From contig OZ345367.1 of NCBI GenBank assembly GCA_977006965.1, positions 1,302,001 to 1,366,000 of the forward strand: a stretch of 64,000 bases of DNA. The letters run 5' to 3'. Within the stretch, counting starts at the first letter, position 1, and each line of letters opens with the position of its first letter. The notes under the pieces are model-generated. The model saw nothing but the letters and a program-made list of their open reading frames with translations. It was not told where the DNA came from and made no database searches. Position numbers and translations under genes: made by a program. Positions 62,955 through 64,000 of this stretch are shown here, piece by piece. This DNA comes from Phymatolithon calcareum (lineage: Eukaryota > Rhodophyta > Florideophyceae > Hapalidiales).

Positions 62955-64000
62955 AGAATTCATAAATGCATCGATCAGAGAAGGGAGAAGTATTCGTTGA
63001 ATGGATGCTTATTAATTAGTACCGGTAGGTACAGTAATCAGTAGACAAACATGATGGACTTCACTCGGTTTTTGCCAGTCATAGTTCAAAAATTTGAAGA
63101 AAGATTCATCGATTCCTACAGGTATTGCATCTCCTCGCTCAAGAAGGGGGACGAGATATTAGAAGCAAGTGGCTGTGTCGTAAAGAAGCAACATGCTTCT
63201 CATTTCTCGTGTGAGGAAAAGACAGGGAATGCGCGCGCCGTGAGCTCCGTGGGAGTGAAGAGCTGGAACAGCTGGAATTCCCAACTACAGTATTGTATGA
63301 CACTGTAGAAAACTGTATCATGCTCTACAGTATCATCAGGGGAATGTTAAGGGGGGGAGAAACGCAAACCCGGTGTCATATCACTTCGTAACAAACATTC
63401 TAATAAAAACGAGGCGCGCGTTGTGCATAGCGATTTATGAGGATAACGCTGTATCAAAAATTGTCGCCAAAGCTTTGACGCCAACCTTAATTCTAGTTAT
63501 TTCTTACCAAGAAACGAGTCGAGCAACGAGAGCTGCCGCTACATTAGGAACTCCTAATGTTCCCATGATTTCCTTTTATTTCTCTGGTATTTCTATGATG
63601 CGATCTTCGCCCTAATGTTTCTTTTTCAAAAGGGCTCGATATATGATAATCTTGGAAAAACGGTATGACACAGGGTCTGCGTTTCTCCCCCCCTTAACAT
63701 TCCCCTGGTATCATGTTGATCATGACTTACTGTAACTGAGCTCAGCGTGAGGTGGGAGTGAAGGGCTCGAACTGCAGGAATTCCTTACTACAATGTATCG
63801 TGTTGTACAGTACAGTATAGCGTCATGGCTCACTGAGCTATGAGTGTCGTACACCCAGGGGCATCAAAAGAAGGGGGAGGAAGGTGAATACAGTAAAGAT
63901 GATTGAGATCTCGAGATCTCTGGTTGAATTCACTCTGCGTTCCTTGATGCATTTGATTTAAGTTCCTTGCTTCCACACTCGCATGATTTGTCGCCTTTTT
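62951..64000 (+). repeat. Dispersed repeat D1, copy 2, runs off the window
   Basis: Aligns with 50173-50688 and 52575-52760. It holds the frame DFTRFLPVIVQKFEERF (63054-63104). Interrupted by the element at 63337-63707. Confidence 0.85.
63337..63707. mobile_element. CAGGGGAATGTTA element B, 371 bp, 7-bp duplication
   Basis: The ends CAGGGGAATGTTAAGGGGGG are inverted repeats extending about 40 bp. GTATCAT flanks both sides (63330-63336, 63708-63714). The empty site is in D1 copy 1 near 50549-50560 (ACAGCATCATGTTG). Non-autonomous. Confidence 0.9.

Noticed and set aside
1-64000. CRISPR arrays or bacterial operons
   Set aside because: No regularly spaced direct repeats; introns, LTR elements and LINEs show eukaryotic nuclear DNA.

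Overview
The window is nuclear DNA of a eukaryotic, plastid-bearing alga. Evidence for a plastid is a 15-cis-zeta-carotene isomerase, a chaperonin-10 with a transit-like leader and a DUF92/VTE6-type protein. Genes are compact, mostly intronless or with a few 70-160 bp GT-AG introns, and lie between dense layers of transposable elements. A florideophyte red alga fits best, but this is inferred from style, not proven.

1-20 kb is almost entirely mobile DNA. It starts with a ~180-bp palindrome-bearing repeat interrupted by a PiggyBac-like element (265-2227, CTAG target duplication). Next is a complete Copia element (2706-9786, 322-bp LTRs, GATAT duplication) that carries an antisense gene whose product begins with a histone H3 tail. 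Then come a giant inverted-repeat element with TTAA duplication (11739-12715), a second Copia (13318-19244, 475-bp LTRs, CACAT duplication) and an hAT-like remnant.

20-26 kb holds host genes: LSM12-like, an FAD/NAD(P)H oxidoreductase of AIFM2/NDH2 type (one intron), a damaged DUF1295 gene and an auxin-efflux-carrier-like gene (three introns). 28-43.5 kb is the main housekeeping block: a Claspin/Mrc1-like acidic protein, VPS52, Z-ISO, PEN-2, DUF92 (VTE6-like), mitochondrial mS29/DAP3, Cpn10 and AP-3 mu. Neighbours are often convergent (PEN-2/DUF92 stops 22 bp apart) or divergent (mS29/Cpn10). They serve vesicle traffic, isoprenoid/carotenoid metabolism and organelle maintenance, with no sign of one pathway.

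43.5-64 kb is again repeat-rich: hAT-like and MULE remnants, two copies of a long dispersed repeat that act as reciprocal empty sites for two different inverted-repeat elements, and an LRR-like gene destroyed by LINE insertions that are themselves interrupted. A secreted cysteine-rich protein with four 53-residue repeats (61372-62532) is the one convincing intact gene here. The strongest candidate for something undescribed is the H3-tail antisense ORF inside the first Copia element.
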